Shown: positions 45,330 through 56,815, numbered from the stretch's first letter. The stretch is 64,000 bases of DNA from Crocodylus rhombifer (GCA_038503035.1 JAVSML010024366.1:376437-440436), one strand, 5' to 3'. Notes: generated by a model from the sequence alone, not told the origin. Program-made: numbers and translations.

Positions 45330-46440
45330 GATGAGAGGCCCAATCTTTTTTCTTTTATTGGAGCCAGAGCCTCTCCACTGCTGGGGTTGGGGGAAGCTGC
45401 CAGTGGGCTGAGCAGCCCCTGAGCTGCAAGGGGTCCCAGGCTTTCTCTCTGCTGTATGTCACCCTTGTGGCCACATAGGCAAGCTAGTAATGGGCCATCT
45501 GCTGCCCTAGCTCAGAGGAAGCACCCAGCTCAATCCAACTTTTCCTCAAGCCCACCCAGGGAGCAGTGCCTGGCAGGCTTCCAGGGGCTAGGTGCTACCT
45601 CCAAGCTGGGGCATCCCCCAGCCCACTAGCTGTCCATTTGGGTGGCTCTGGGGGGGTCCTGTCACTGCAGAGGGAAGGACTGGGGCCCTCAACAGCTTGG
45701 AGCTACTCAGACCACCGGCAGCTCACCCCCTGGCCATGAGCAGGCTTCACTGGAAAAAAAAAAGGATTGGGCCCCTTAGCAGGCACTTGGCTAAAGGCAG
45801 AAGTGGTGAGAGACCCAATCCTTTTTTTTCCCTCAGAGCCTGCTCACCTTTCTCATTGTAAGGGGGCTGAGTAGCCATGGGGGCTGTGGGGGCCCCTTGT
45901 TCTTCCCTCCATGGCAGCAGCACCCCCCCAGGGCTGCCTGGGCAAGCTGCTAGAAGGCTGGGAGCTTCCCCAGCTTGAAGGTAGCTCCCAGCCAGATCCA
46001 ACTCTTCCCTGAGCCCACTGGGACTTCCAGCACCTGGTGCACTGTCCCCACCATCTTCCTTCCACCTGGGACTGCCTGGGAATGGGATGGCTTGCCCCTG
46101 GGGCAGCACAAGGAAGAGGCAGAAGGGTGGCTGGGTGTGATGGTGGTTAGATAAGGTGTTGGGGATAGTACACAGGGTGCTGGAAGTCCACCAAGCCCAA
46201 GCTTCCCCAAGCCTGCCAGACTTCCAGCACCATGCACACCACCCCCGCTACCTTCCTGGCCACCAGCACACCCAGCCTGCCACTTCCCTGTGCTGCCCCA
46301 GGGACAAGCCAGTGCATTGCTGCTCTGTCCCTGGGGGCAGGAAGGCAGTGGGGGTGGGAAGGCAGTGGGGACATTGCACAGGGAAGACCTGGCAGGCAAG
46401 GGGAAGAGTTGGATTCAGCTGGGTGCTGCCTTTGCAACTA
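45330..46440. repeat. GC-rich block with direct and inverted repeats
   Basis: GAGAGGCCCAATCTTTTTTC (45334) recurs directly as GAGAGACCCAATCCTTTTTT (45809) and inverted as AAAAAAGGATTGGGCCCCTT (45756). AGATCCAACTCTTCCCTGAG (45994) is the inverse of GGGGAAGAGTTGGATTCAGC (46398), and GGACTTCCAGCACCTGGTGC (46020) resembles AGACTTCCAGCACCATGCAC (46218). This looks like a foldback-type or composite non-autonomous element. Its outer borders were not found. The long frames on both strands are composition artefacts. Confidence 0.5.
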
Positions 46441-46449
46441 TGCAAAGTC

Positions 46450-47840
46450 ATTTAAAACTCACCAAACTGGTGAATGTGTAATGCATGAATCTATTAAGCC
46501 ACACAGATTACATTTCCCAGTGTATATCATGATGACTATTACGTGTACAAACACTTTTACAAGTCAAGCAAATGATCCAATTTAAGATAGTTAGCAAAAT
46601 GTGCAAATAATACAGGTTCTTAGTGTCATATTTTGTCAGAAGAACCCATTACCAATTCCATATTTTGGCAGAGTTGCTCTCAGACACACAATTCAGTAGA
46701 TCCAAATTGTTTGAAAGCAACTAAAAGAGAAAGAATGGGGTATCTGTTTGGGTGAGACAGGAAGTATGCTCAGCATGGGTAAGAAAGAATAGTATTCTAT
46801 CTTCCAGAACAATGAATAGTATTATAAGCTGGAAAAAAAAGAATGATTTAAAATTCTATTGATAGCTGAATAAATATGGAAACAGGGAAATTTTCTCTTT
46901 AAAAAAGCAGTATTTAATACCTTGAGGGCAGTGGACAGAGATGAGTTAAACCTAGATTGAAAGTCTCTGGTTGGATGACTCAACGTTATTCGTAGGCGGG
47001 TGACTAATAAGGAACTCTGTTTCACCCACTGGAGTCAATCACAATGTTGTTTTTAACTGGAAGCTGAGAGGTCAAATTAATAAATTTCTGTAAAACTATA
47101 GAATGTGAAAACTGACATCTTAAAAGAATATTTGCTTGTGATTTTAATCTCCTTTCAGTTAGAACAAATGCTTATTTACAGAAGGTCTGGGTTAAATTGA
47201 TTCTCATTATTATTATGTTACTCCTAACCTTGACATTGTCAAAATTGCTGCTACTGTAAAAAAACAGATTGTTCGATACTGTTACAGCACCAAAGCAACC
47301 CTGAATGTCTCATTATAATTTAAAATGCCCTAATAAATGGTATATAAGGAAAAGGAAAACAAACAGGAGGTGACAGGGGAACAAAAAATAGATGACCCAT
47401 GGTAGAAATGTTCTGCAGACTTCCTAATTTGTTAGCAAGATAGATTTTACCAATGGCTCAGACAAAAAAGTAAGTATAGAGAATCAGCAATTTATTCAAA
47501 TAAATCAGCACGAAATTTAATCAACCTCTTTAATGCCTTGGACAAATAGTACAAAATATTTCGAATGAAAGGGAAATCATACATTTCCTTGATGCTATTG
47601 GGAATAGTTTACATACCCACTCACATTAACAACATTTCTCATTGGCATTAAAAACAGTCCTGCTATATGCTCAGCTATCATGACACGCATGGGACCCTTC
47701 AAAAGTAGTAGGTGGTCTGGAAATTTATTTTGTTTGTTCTGTGTGGGTGAACATGAATACACTTTTATTTCAATAGTCCTGACTTTGATTCTACTCTGCA
47801 CCATTCCATTCAGCACAATGAAGAGAGAATGTTGTAAGAG
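46450..47840. other. Unassigned AT-rich sequence
   Basis: No feature supported. Confidence 0.5.
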
Positions 47841-47845
47841 AGTCT

Positions 47846-47975
47846 GTGGGTGCATCTACATGTTCATTAATGCACTGTAATTATAGCGCATTAAGTTTAG
47901 TACTTGTAAATAATAGGTATTAACTTAATGTGCTGTAATCAGTGCTACTGAGCAGTAGTGTTGATGCACATTTTT
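47846..47975. mobile_element. MITE fragment (Chompy-like)
   Basis: Begins GGGTGCATCTACATGTTCAT with TAATGCACTGTAAT. Contains CTACTGAGCAGTAGTG, a variant of the TACTGNNCAGTA palindrome, and a GTTGATGCACA edge that could be the decayed right end. AT-rich sequence with GCTAATGCTCAGTAG continues to about 48040. Confidence 0.5.
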
Positions 47976-48059
47976 TTTTGTGATGCTAATGCTCAGTAGA
48001 CTAATTTTACCGTGTATTAGCATATTAGCATGATTTTTGAATGCCGCAATAATACAGAG

Positions 48060-48544
48060 TAGGATCATGGGGTAGTGACAGTGCTGGGCTGGGGCCCAGG
48101 GCAAAGCCACAATCCTCTCCATACATCCCAACCCCCCATGTATCTCTCCTCTACCCACACTGTTCTTGGTTGGGTCAGCACTCCCTTTCCCCCTCTAGCC
48201 TGAAACAGCCCACAGAAACTTCTTAAGTGGCCCTGCAGCCCAAATAATTGCTCATCTGTGCTTTAAACCATGTGAAGCAAGCACTGAAGACATCACTGTA
48301 CACAGCTGTTAGCAGGAGTGGATCTTAACAAAAACCTGCCGGTGCAGTGTTTGTTGGTTTTTATGATCTCTGCTTTTAACGCACTTGTATAACTTTTATT
48401 CCCATTAGCAATTACCAACTGGACCTGAGATAATAAATTATAAGTCTGGATTCTTCAGATAGCCAAATCACCTTTGTGCCTCAGAAGCAGTGCAAAGTGA
48501 GCTTAAGTGGGTTGTACTCTGTACTTGAGAATTATCACTGTATA
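48060..48544. other. Unassigned sequence
   Basis: A GC-richer patch at 48060-48250, otherwise AT-rich. No family recognised. Confidence 0.45.
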
Positions 48545-48552
48545 CTATAGAG

Positions 48553-48895
48553 TAGTGGTTCTCAACTTTTTAATATCAGGACCCATTTGTAAACATTGAT
48601 GGCCAGTCCCAACCCAGTGCCCCTCACTCCCAACCCGCTGCCCCCTGGTCCTAGGCCGGGGGCAGGAAATGGGTGTGTGGGGAAGGTGGGGGTGGAGCAA
48701 GGGGAGCCCCAAACAGCCCCTTGAAGGCTGGAACTCTGACAACCCACAAGGGAAAAGTCATGGATTCCCAGGCTTTTCTTCTTTAAAGGAAAATCCATTA
48801 TTAAGTGTTGATCTATTTTTAAAGTTTGTTTGCTACCCTTTCATATATTCTTGTGACCCAATTTTGGGTCATGATCTATGGGTTGAAAAATGCTG
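48553..48895. mobile_element. 343-bp non-autonomous hAT element
   Basis: Left end TAGTGGTTCTCAAC and inverse of the right end CAGCATTTTTCAAC. The exact 8-mer CTATAGAG flanks both sides (48545-48552 and 48896-48903). TIR type and duplication length fit hAT. It is inserted next to an old CR1 3' tail (AATCATAGAGAAGTAGGAGG). Confidence 0.85.
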
Positions 48896-48902
48896 CTATA
48901 GA

Positions 48903-49000
48903 GAATCATAGAGAAGTAGGAGGGACCTCCAAAGACTGCTAAATGTAACCTCCAACTGCCTGCATGACACTGAATCATCCATATCTAAACCATCCTAAAC
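48903..49000 (-). mobile_element. Old CR1-like 3' end remnant
   Basis: GAATCATAGAGAAGTAGGAG, then GACCTCCAAAGACTGCTAAA: the inverted terminus of a CR1-type LINE. About 100 bp recognisable. Confidence 0.5.
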
Positions 49001-49313
49001 AAAAAGTAGAAATTGCTGAAAGTGTAAAAGTGGAAGAGATAGGTTCCTCACCAACTTTGCCCTCTCTACCACATTATTTGTTGCAACCTTTCCATCCCAC
49101 ATATCACTCTGTAAGGGAGGTGGGAAAGAGCATTTATAAGAAGAGTTAGAAGAACCAGGGATGCACTGTGACTAATTGTCCTTTGGAAAGTTTTATACCT
49201 GTGGAATAAGATAAAGCAGGGCTGGGCTGCTGGGAATCTGGTAACTGGCACTTGCACATCTACACGACACACTATAAATAGAGTTAATACAATATCAGTC
49301 CCTTATCCCCCTT

Positions 49314-49740
49314 GGCTTATCAACTCAATAAGTTGTCTTTATAGTTCATCAGTTAATGGTTCATTAGTTGCCTGCTTATCAATGCAATCAATTTAATAAC
49401 ATATTGCTCACTGGCTTATGAACTCAATCATTTAACCTCATAATTCATCCATTTATAGTCCACTATTCACCAGATGGTCAGCTCAACCCATTTATTTTCA
49501 TAATTCATCAATTACCAATTTATTATCTGCTGGCTTATCAACTCAATCAATTATCTTCATAATCTTCATCAAACAATAGTCCATCATTTGCTAGCTTATC
49601 AACTCAACCAGTGGTCTTCATAATTCATCAATTAACACTCTCTTATTTACTGTTTTATCAGCTCAATCCTTTATCTTCATAATTCATCAATTACTAATTT
49701 ATTACCTGCCGTCTTATCAATTCAATCCATTATATTTATG
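49314..49740 (+). repeat. Minisatellite, about 60-bp unit, 8 units
   Basis: The unit runs GGCTTATCAACTCAATCAAT, TATCTTCATAATTCATCAAT, TAATAGTCCATTATTTGCT. Starts at 49314, 49374, 49413, 49472, 49532, 49593, 49652 and 49711 (last unit partial). Spacings are 60, 39, 59, 60, 61, 59 and 59 bp, so the second unit carries a deletion of about 20 bp. Units are diverged at several positions each. Units abut without spacers. Confidence 0.9.
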
Positions 49741-49878
49741 GAGAAGCATCATGGAGAAGCTTACCTGGTCTTCACTGAACTCAGTTCCCCACCATGTGCC
49801 CTGCTCCTTGCACGAACTCTGACAGCTCTTTCTCGCTCACTGGCTCCATTCCCCACAGCTCTATCTGTTCCCTCCTTC

Positions 49879-50013
49879 AGCAGTAAATTGGATGCTTATC
49901 TTGCTGGGATCCTATGACCCCAGCTGACTTCCTCCCCTTCAGGCAGGGGGCTGGACTTGATGATCTTCTGAGGTCCCTTCCAGCCCTAATGTTTATAAAA
50001 TCTAAGAAATCTA
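49879..50013 (+). mobile_element. CR1 3' end, about 135 bp (subfamily B)
   Basis: TTCAGCAGTAAATTGGATGC, TTATCTTGCTGGGATCCTAT, GACCCCAGCTGACTTCC, ending in AAAATCTAAGAAATCTAT. A strongly 5'-truncated copy. Confidence 0.85.
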
Positions 50014-50285
50014 TCCTAATTGCAGCTTCAGTTCCAGCTCCAGCTCCGATTCCAGTTTCAGCTTTGGCTCCGCATCTCCAAATGCCAGCACCTGCTTTGA
50101 CCATCTGGCAGAACTTCCAGCCACCAACAGGAGCTGGATCCTCTTGCACATGGTTGTGTGCCACGTGGGTTGGCCCCTCCAGTTCTATCCTACATCTGGG
50201 TGTCTGCCACCAAGTCTTCAGCATATGTGTTGCAATGTCCCTGCACAGGGCCCAGGACTGGTGCCCTGTTACACTAAGTAATCCA
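50014..50285. repeat. Imperfect hexamer tract and unassigned flank
   Basis: At 50027-50075 imperfect six-base units (GCTTCA GTTCCA GCTCCA, and so on) form a short degenerate simple repeat. The remainder is unassigned. Confidence 0.45.
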
Positions 50286-50289
50286 TGAT

Positions 50290-50475
50290 CTGTTCTGCCA
50301 CTGCTCTGTGCCAGTGGTGCATAGAAATGGCCTGGGTGGGGCTGGTTCTGGCCACGTGGAAATTCCATTGCTCCTATCCTGCCAAATTTCCTATCCTGTG
50401 GGGATTCCTGAAGGCCAGATAGTATGCTTTCATGGGCTGGATTTGGCCCATGGGCATGAGTTTGAACACCCCAGC
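50290..50475 (+). mobile_element. hAT-like right end fragment
   Basis: GGGCTGGATTTGGCCCATGG, then GAGTTTGAACACCCCAG. This 'ggctggatctggcccatgggc...caccccag' edge recurs near 54785-54830 and marks a reptilian hAT-type family. No left end was found. Confidence 0.45.
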
Positions 50476-50519
50476 TCTAGGCTGCTTGTCTTTTCCCTTA
50501 TTTTTGCTGCCATCTCCAC

Positions 50520-50840
50520 TTGTCTGACAGTTTCCCCTATTTAAGACGGCAGAAGACATTAAATACTTCAACCTCCTCTACATCATTCATAACTAGATTG
50601 TCTCCTGCATTCTGTAAGAGGATTATGTTTTTTTGCTCTTCCTCTTAGTTTTGTATACATGTGGAATCGCTTTGTATTTCCTTTTATGTCCCTTGCTAGC
50701 TGCATCTCAAAATGTGACTTGGCCTTCCTAATTTTCTCCCTGCAGTGGCTGTGTGGTACTATTATATACTTCCTTAGAAATATCACCATGTTTCCACATT
50801 TTGTAGGATTCCTTTTTGAGTTTGAATTCATTGAAGAAAA
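50520..50840 (-). pseudogene. LINE (CR1/L3-like) linker region relic
   Basis: The minus frame 50831-50583 has REKIRKAKSHFEMQLARDIK, then GNTKRFHMYTKLRGRAKKH. CR1-clade ORF2 proteins carry 'RxxxRKAKxxxExxLAxxxKxNKKxFxxY' between endonuclease and RT. After a frameshift the codons near 50555 (VEVFNVFCRLK) match the 'AEVLNAFFASVF' segment. Old and inactive. Confidence 0.6.
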
Positions 50841-51590
50841 TTTCTTTCTAACCAGGTTGGGATCCTGTTATACTTCCCTCTTGTCTACTGGATTGAGATA
50901 GCTTGCTCCTGAGCCCTTAAGCTAGATGTTTGCCAGGGTCAAGAAGAGCTTTCCCCCCTAGTTGGCCTCTCTGCTATCCGTATAAAAAAAATCCCCTACA
51001 TATTCCAATTATTTGTTGGACTGCTTGTGCAGTGTTATGTTTTCCTCCTAGCAGATGTCTTGATAAATAAAATCTCCCATGAAAACCAAATTCTGCATTT
51101 TGAAAGCTCAGTTAGTCAGTCATTTAAAGAAGGCTTTTTCTACCTCCTCCTCCTCTGGTTTGGAGCTAGTAGCATATGCCCACCATGACATCCCCCTTCC
51201 TGCTCTCCTGTCTGACTTTTACCCAAAGGCTTTCAAAGGCCTGCTCTCCACTGCTGAACCTTAGAATATATGTATATCATGCTTTTATATAGGGCAACAC
51301 CTCTTCTTCCCCCCCCCGCCTATCCTTCCTGAACAAGCTATACCCATCCATGACTATACTCTAGGCATGTGAACTATTCTATCATGTCTCTATAACCCAA
51401 ATCACATCATAATTCTTTGCTTATCCTAGGATCTCCACTTCTTTCTGTTTTTATCCATATATCCCTCATTAGTATATAAGCATTTCAGATATCTAACTAA
51501 CTCTCCCTGAGAACATTGCTAAGGCTTTCCCTTACTGAGTTTTTAGCCAAGTTCTCAGGCTCTTTACTTACTTCTGGGCTTTTGTCTCCA
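50841..51590 (-). other. Probable continuation of the old LINE relic
   Basis: TAGTAGCATATGCCCACCAT, CCTGAACAAGCTATACCCAT and ATCACATCATAATTCTTTGC recall an old sauropsid LINE-associated segment, but I cannot place it in a domain. Contains a C-run (CCCCCCCC) near 51310. Confidence 0.3.
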
Positions 51591-51599
51591 TCCCCCAGC

Positions 51600-51959
51600 A
51601 TGGTAGGGCAGTGTGTGTGCTTGCCACTTTAAGGCCCTGGAGCTGGCAGCTGCCAGGTGCCTGATTAGGGCAGTCATTTTGGGATCAGGGGCTGCCCATA
51701 TAAACAGCATAGTTCAACTGCTAGGGGTTAGGCTACAACATTGCCTGGCCAGAGGGATGCTGAGACCATCTGGAGGTAAGGGAGGAGTTGTAGGGGATGG
51801 TAAGGAGGCTCCTGGTCCAGGGTATGACCTAAAACTGCACCTTGCTGGGAGTGGGTGATTTGGTGGGGCTCCCAGTGGTGTGTGAGCCCCCAGGAAATGC
51901 CAGGCCAGTGACCACCCTGGTAAAAGGCAGGTTGGAGTGCCTTAACTCCTAGCCCCACA
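51600..51959 (+). mobile_element. LTR-like unit 1
   Basis: Shares the strings CTAAAACTGCACCTTGCTGG, GAGTGGGTG, GGGGCTC, CAGTGGTG and AGCCCCCAGGAAATGCCAGG with 57330-57480, and its left part (GTGCTTGCCACTTTAAGGCC) with 57210. A CATATAAACAG box at 51698-51708 (TATAAA at 51699-51704) would suit an LTR promoter. It ends in CCCCACA at 51959, like unit 2 (CCTCACA). The left border is degraded (TGGTAGGGCAG where unit 2 has TGTGGCAGAG). Confidence 0.5.
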
Positions 51960-52315
51960 ACCAAGTGGGTAATCCTGTTTGTAGGGCCTGGAGAGCAGAC
52001 CCTGAGAGAGAGAGGGGCTAGAGACTTGGACCTGATTGAGACTTGACTGGCCCATGCTGGGGCCAGGATCAGAATGGTTGAAAGGGCCAGGGGCCCACCC
52101 TGAGGGACACCCAAGAGCTGAGGGCCTGGGGTTCTGACTGGCCTGGAGGTGGGCCAGGGCTGGTAGCCAAAGGTCCTGGGGGAACCACAACTGAGGGGAA
52201 AATAGTTTCAGGGAGCTGGATAGCCTGAATGAAGGTGGGGTAGGCTGCTGGAATGGGGGTATCTTGGAGTGGTCCTGATAGAAGGATTGTGGGGCCCCCT
52301 GTTACACCCAGTGAA
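51960..52315. other. GC-rich sequence following LTR-like unit 1
   Basis: GAGAGAGAGGGGCTAGAGAC, then GGGGCCCCCTGTTACACC at about 52292-52309. Repeat-derived and possibly part of another LTR, but not proven. Confidence 0.3.
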
Positions 52316-54040
52316 CCTAGTTTAAAGCCCTCCTCACTAGGTTAGCAAGCCTTCATGTGAAGACGCTCTTCCCTCACTTAACCTGGTGGACCCCATCTTT
52401 TCCCAGCAGACAGTTTTCCTGGAACACTAGCCTGTGGTTGAACAAGCCAAAGCCTCACTGGCAACGCCATTTATGCAATGATCAGTTGAATCTCAGATAT
52501 GTCTGCTCCTAGCCAGGCCTTTATGCCTGACTGAAAGAAAACCAATAAGAATACCACGTGGGCTCCTGTCCCCTTCACCCTTGTGCCCAGAGCCATGTAG
52601 TTACTTGTGATTTATCCAAGACTGCCTTTGGTAGTATTGTTAGTGTCTACATGGATAACCACTATGGGATAGTAGAGGGCCAGGTGAGTCTTGGCAACCT
52701 TTCTGTGACGTCTTGCATGCAGACTCCTGGCAGACAGCAGAACTCAGGAGTCAACAGGTCAAGGATGCAGATAAAAGCTTCTCTGCCCTTCAGGGGGGAG
52801 TCACCAAACACCACCACCCAACACTTCCTTTTGGTGGCAGTGGTCTCGACCCTTCCCCTCAAGGGGTGCAAGGCTTGCCATTCCTTGCCACTGGAATGGG
52901 CTCCTTCTCTTCTGATGCAGGGCTTCAGCTGCAGCTGCAGATCCAGAAGAGGAGTGCTGTCTATTGCCAGAGATGACAAGCTGCCAGCTTTCACCTTCTA
53001 GAGTACCTGTGTCTTCCAATGCCTTCTCTGGCTTTCCCTCCTTTTATGAGGTTGGAGGTCTCTTTATGTATTGAGTCAATAGAGACTTAATGCTTAGGGA
53101 TGCTTCTAAGCCTATCCACCTCCTCCTGCAGCCCCCTTACCTGATTATTGAGAGAATCCACCAAGGAGCACCTCTCATAAGCACTCCCCAACCTGGCATG
53201 CAGGCAGCAGTCCCTGGAAAGCCAGATCAGAACCTAGGTGGAAACCTCGGTGGTCAGTGGCCGTGCCTAGACAAAGTTTACACAGGCATAAGCACAGGAA
53301 GAGCTGGCAGTGCCAGGCACATAGTCACCCTTTTGATCCTGCTGCTATCTACTTCTTCCTTTACTACTGCTACATCCTGGAAATAATTATCTCTTAGTCC
53401 TTCACCTGCTTCCACACAGCAAGTTTACAAGTGAAGGAAGGATGAGAAGGAAAGTGTTTGGGGAAACTCCCATTTGCCGGCCTGCTCACTGGCTCTGTGC
53501 TGCAGGCTCCTGTGTCACTATGATCTTACAGGCATAGCCTTTCTGCTTAGGGAAGCCCCACTGTCTCTCTTACACTGCAGTCACCTCCCAATCAGGTCAC
53601 TCTCTTTCAAACAAGCCTGCAAAATGGTTCCCAAACTAAAGCTACACCACTGATCCTGAACCAGACTTCCTTCCTGCTCCCCAGCAGTCAAAAATTTTCT
53701 CTCTAAACAACTATTGGCTTCCTGCTCCTCCACAATCACTTAACCACTCAAAACCACTCCCCTGTTTTCTGAACTGTGATGCTGGCTCCTGTAGCACTGT
53801 TATCTGGTAAGCCTAGCCTTTTTGCTGCTTTTTTTCCTCCTTGCACTGTAATCAGCCATGGCCACCCATGCCACTACTTCCCAGAAGGGCACCCTAACTA
53901 CTATATTTAGGTGCTTTGGTATTGTATAAGATTATCTAGGGGGATGCACCTCCATCCCTTCTGTTAAAGAAGCTGAGCCACTGTCCAGTCATGAACACAA
54001 AAATTGTGGAGCTAGAACAGGTTGGAGGGAAAGTCTGACT
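52316..54040. other. Unassigned, moderately GC-rich sequence
   Basis: Open frames on both strands at 52558-53019 (up to 147 codons) show no family motif and are disregarded. A C-rich and T-rich texture runs through 53400-53900. No repeat family recognised. Confidence 0.4.
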
Positions 54041-54229
54041 ATCCTAGTGGTTGGGACACTCAGTTGAGTTAGGGAAAACCAGGGTTATGGTCCCCACTCC
54101 CAGGGTTATACGTGTTTTTAACAAATGACTGCCTAGCAAAAAACAAACTGATGGAACCAGGAACAATAAATCTTGACTGTCCCTTCCCATACAATTGCAC
54201 TCCTCACTGGGCTGGAGATTTAGATTGTC

Positions 54230-54502
54230 TGTATTGTATATTGTGGGGGGTCTAGGTTTGTGTGGGGCTGTGGATGTGTGGGTATGTGGGATGAGGGAGC
54301 ATGTAGATGTGAGTTTGCATATGTGGGGTATGGGTGGGTATGGGGTTTGTGAGGTAGTGTGTGGGGGAGGGTGTCTGGGATGCATGAGGGGGTGGGTGTG
54401 GGGGTCTGCACATATGGCAGTATGGGGGGTTGTGGATGCATGTTTATGGTGGGGTGTGCATGTGGGACTCCCCCTATGAGTGCACACGCACACACACACT
54501 CA
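54230..54502 (+). repeat. GT/G-rich tract ending in a CA microsatellite
   Basis: Degenerate GTGTGGG/GGGTATG units over about 250 bp, followed by GCACACGCACACACACAC at 54482-54499. Length-variable simple sequence. The long frames across it are artefacts. Confidence 0.8.
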
Positions 54503-54759
54503 TTCTCTCTCATTCTCTCCCCACCCCTGTACCCACACGGCCTTGTGCTCTCTGATCTGGCCATGCATGGTGCTGGAGTACAGCAGGGACAGAAAGTGGG
54601 GAAATGGCTGGGGGTGGGCAGGGTGGGGGTCTTGCCCCCTGCTGCCAACTCCCCCTGGGTCCTACTGCATCTGGCCTCTGTCATCTTTGACAGGCAGACA
54701 GGTGCAGATGCATATTTTCTACATTTTATAAGGGTTCCTTATAAATTTATAAGGGGTCC

Positions 54760-54830
54760 TATGGGTCCCATGGGTACAGTGGCCTGGCAGGCTGGATCTG
54801 GCCCATGGGCCATATTTTGCCCACCCCTGG
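54760..54830 (+). mobile_element. hAT-like right end
   Basis: GGCTGGATCTGGCCCATGGG, then CCATATTTTGCCCACCCCTG. The last bases are the inverse of the common reptilian hAT terminus CAGGGGTGGGCAAA. The left end was not located. Confidence 0.5.
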
Positions 54831-54839
54831 GTTAATAAG

Positions 54840-55545
54840 TCTGTTGAAGAGAATAGGAGTTCTGAATTAAGCATAGAATGAGTAGCTGTTTGTAGTATTT
54901 TTTTTTATTCCAACAAAACACTTCCACTCTTCATCAACTTTATCCTCTAACATCTGACATCGTGATTTTATTCATCCTGGTTCATTCTTCTTCACAGGCA
55001 GTTAATAATTGGTCTGAATTGTATTATTATTTCATTCCCTGGAAAAATGGATGGGACCACCAAACACATTTTCACTAATGATTTGAACTAAACTTTGAAC
55101 TTGGGGCTAGAGATGAAATTAACAAGTAAACTTTCAACTTTCTATGCTCTCTACTGATGTATATGCATGTTCTTATGATTGATATTTTTTTTATAAGAGG
55201 CTGTGAGCCAAATTCTCCATTTTTTGACCCCCCGGTAAAAATCGGGGCTATATTGAATTTAGTTATAGCTATAAAAATGTTAATAGTTAAATTCTTTGAA
55301 TTAGTCCAACATGTCTCCAACTAAGTTATTCTGATGAGTTCAAATTCTAGCTGAAGCCAATATATTTACTTCTTATTTATCATAATTAAATAAGACATTA
55401 TTCTGCTTACTTGATCCAAATTGTAACTGTTTTATTTTTTTTAATTTGTAATGCATTCTTTATATTCTATTCATACTAACATCCTAAGATTCCAACTTTG
55501 GGTGAAGGGGGAGGGGCATATTAAATCAAAGATCAATAATAATTG
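54840..55545. other. Unassigned AT-rich sequence
   Basis: No feature supported. Confidence 0.5.
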
Positions 55546-55559
55546 TTATGGAGCAGTTG

Positions 55560-56145
55560 CTATACCAGGAGACATTAAAAATGCTAAGACTCTTCAGTTT
55601 GGAAAAGAGAAGGCTGAGGGAGGTATGATAGATATCTGTATAATTATGAAGGATGTGGGCAAGGTGAATAGAAAATTGCTAATCACCAAGTCCCAAAATA
55701 CTAGAATTTGGGGGCATCCACTGAAATTAGCAGGAGAGAAGAGAAAGTAGTCTTTTAGTCAGTGTGTAATAAACTTGTGGAACTCAATAACAGAGGAGGC
55801 TATAGCTATCCTATAGAGGATAGTATAGCCAGGTTAAAAAATGGACTAGACAAATTAATGGGTGGTAGATTTCCTAATAGTTATTAAACAGAACAATTGA
55901 AGATGTATCCTCTGGTATCGCTGAAACAATTGTTGGTTAGATGCTAGGAAGGATAATGAATAGAGGACAGATCACTCTCTAAACATAACTAAATTAGGGC
56001 TCTCTCTCTAAAGCATTCATTCCTGCCACTGTTGGAAACCGGACACTGGGATAGATGGACCATTGGTCTGACCTAATGTGACACTTCTTGTGTGTGTGGG
56101 TTTTTTGGGGGGGGGGGGTTATGTTTTTGTGTTCTTATCTTCTAT
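55560..56145 (+). mobile_element. L2-like (AmnL2-type) LINE 3' end relic
   Basis: CTCTTCAGTTTGGAAAAGAG is the LFSLEKR-equivalent segment. It is followed by AAACTTGTGGAACTCAATAA and the closing CCACTGTTGGAAACCGGACA, CTGGGATAGATGGACCATTG and GTCTGACCTAATGTG, with a TTATGTTTTTGTGTTCTTAT tail. This order matches the old amniote L2/L3-type LINE 3' end. Diverged, no coding capacity. Confidence 0.6.
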
Positions 56146-56149
56146 TAAT

Positions 56150-56815
56150 ATGAACTCACTACTTACTAACACAATATAAAATATATGTGTGATTAACCTA
56201 TCATGCATTATATCTTATCACAAAGATCTAATTTTCATTCTTTTTTTCCCTTACAAGCCTAAAAAAAAGCCTGGCTTTTATTACTTTTTTTAAATATAGC
56301 TGAATGTGTATTCACATCTATCTAAATTAAATGGTAAAAAACCTAAAACAACATGTTTTGAAACAACACATAAAGACTCATATTACTCATATTAAAATTT
56401 GAAGTTTTTTCCTTATTTCTTATCACTTAGTTTTTGCATCAGAGAAAGTTCTGTATTTAGTTTCCCTTCAGAGTCTCATTCATCAGTATGATGACATTAT
56501 ACCCTCATCCAGTGCTCTGGGCAGCTTCATAATTACACATTCTTGGTGCTCAGCCATACTGTCCTCCATTTACACAGTCAGGGTTGAAATAGAAGGGCAT
56601 CCAGAAAAGTCTGTCCCTTTCCCCAAATCTAGGAAGAGTATCCCCTGATACCTTAGTATAGGTCCATAAAAGAGTGGTTGCACAGAAATTAAAAATAAAA
56701 CTAAGTAGATTTCCTCCTAGGGTTTCCTTCACAGGACAAGTAGAGAAACAGGGCAGTAGCTATATGTCATCTCTCTTAAACTTTTCTTCTCTAGAGTCAT
56801 AGAATGTAGCACTGG
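56150..56815. other. Unassigned AT-rich sequence
   Basis: No feature supported. Confidence 0.5.

Noticed and set aside
49314..49740. Regular repeat array, considered as a CRISPR
   Set aside because: Units of about 60 bp are directly adjacent and diverged, with no unique spacers between identical short repeats, and the genome is vertebrate.
52558..53001. 147-codon plus frame with overlapping frames on the other strand
   Set aside because: No recognisable domain, open frames in several phases, repeat-like surroundings.
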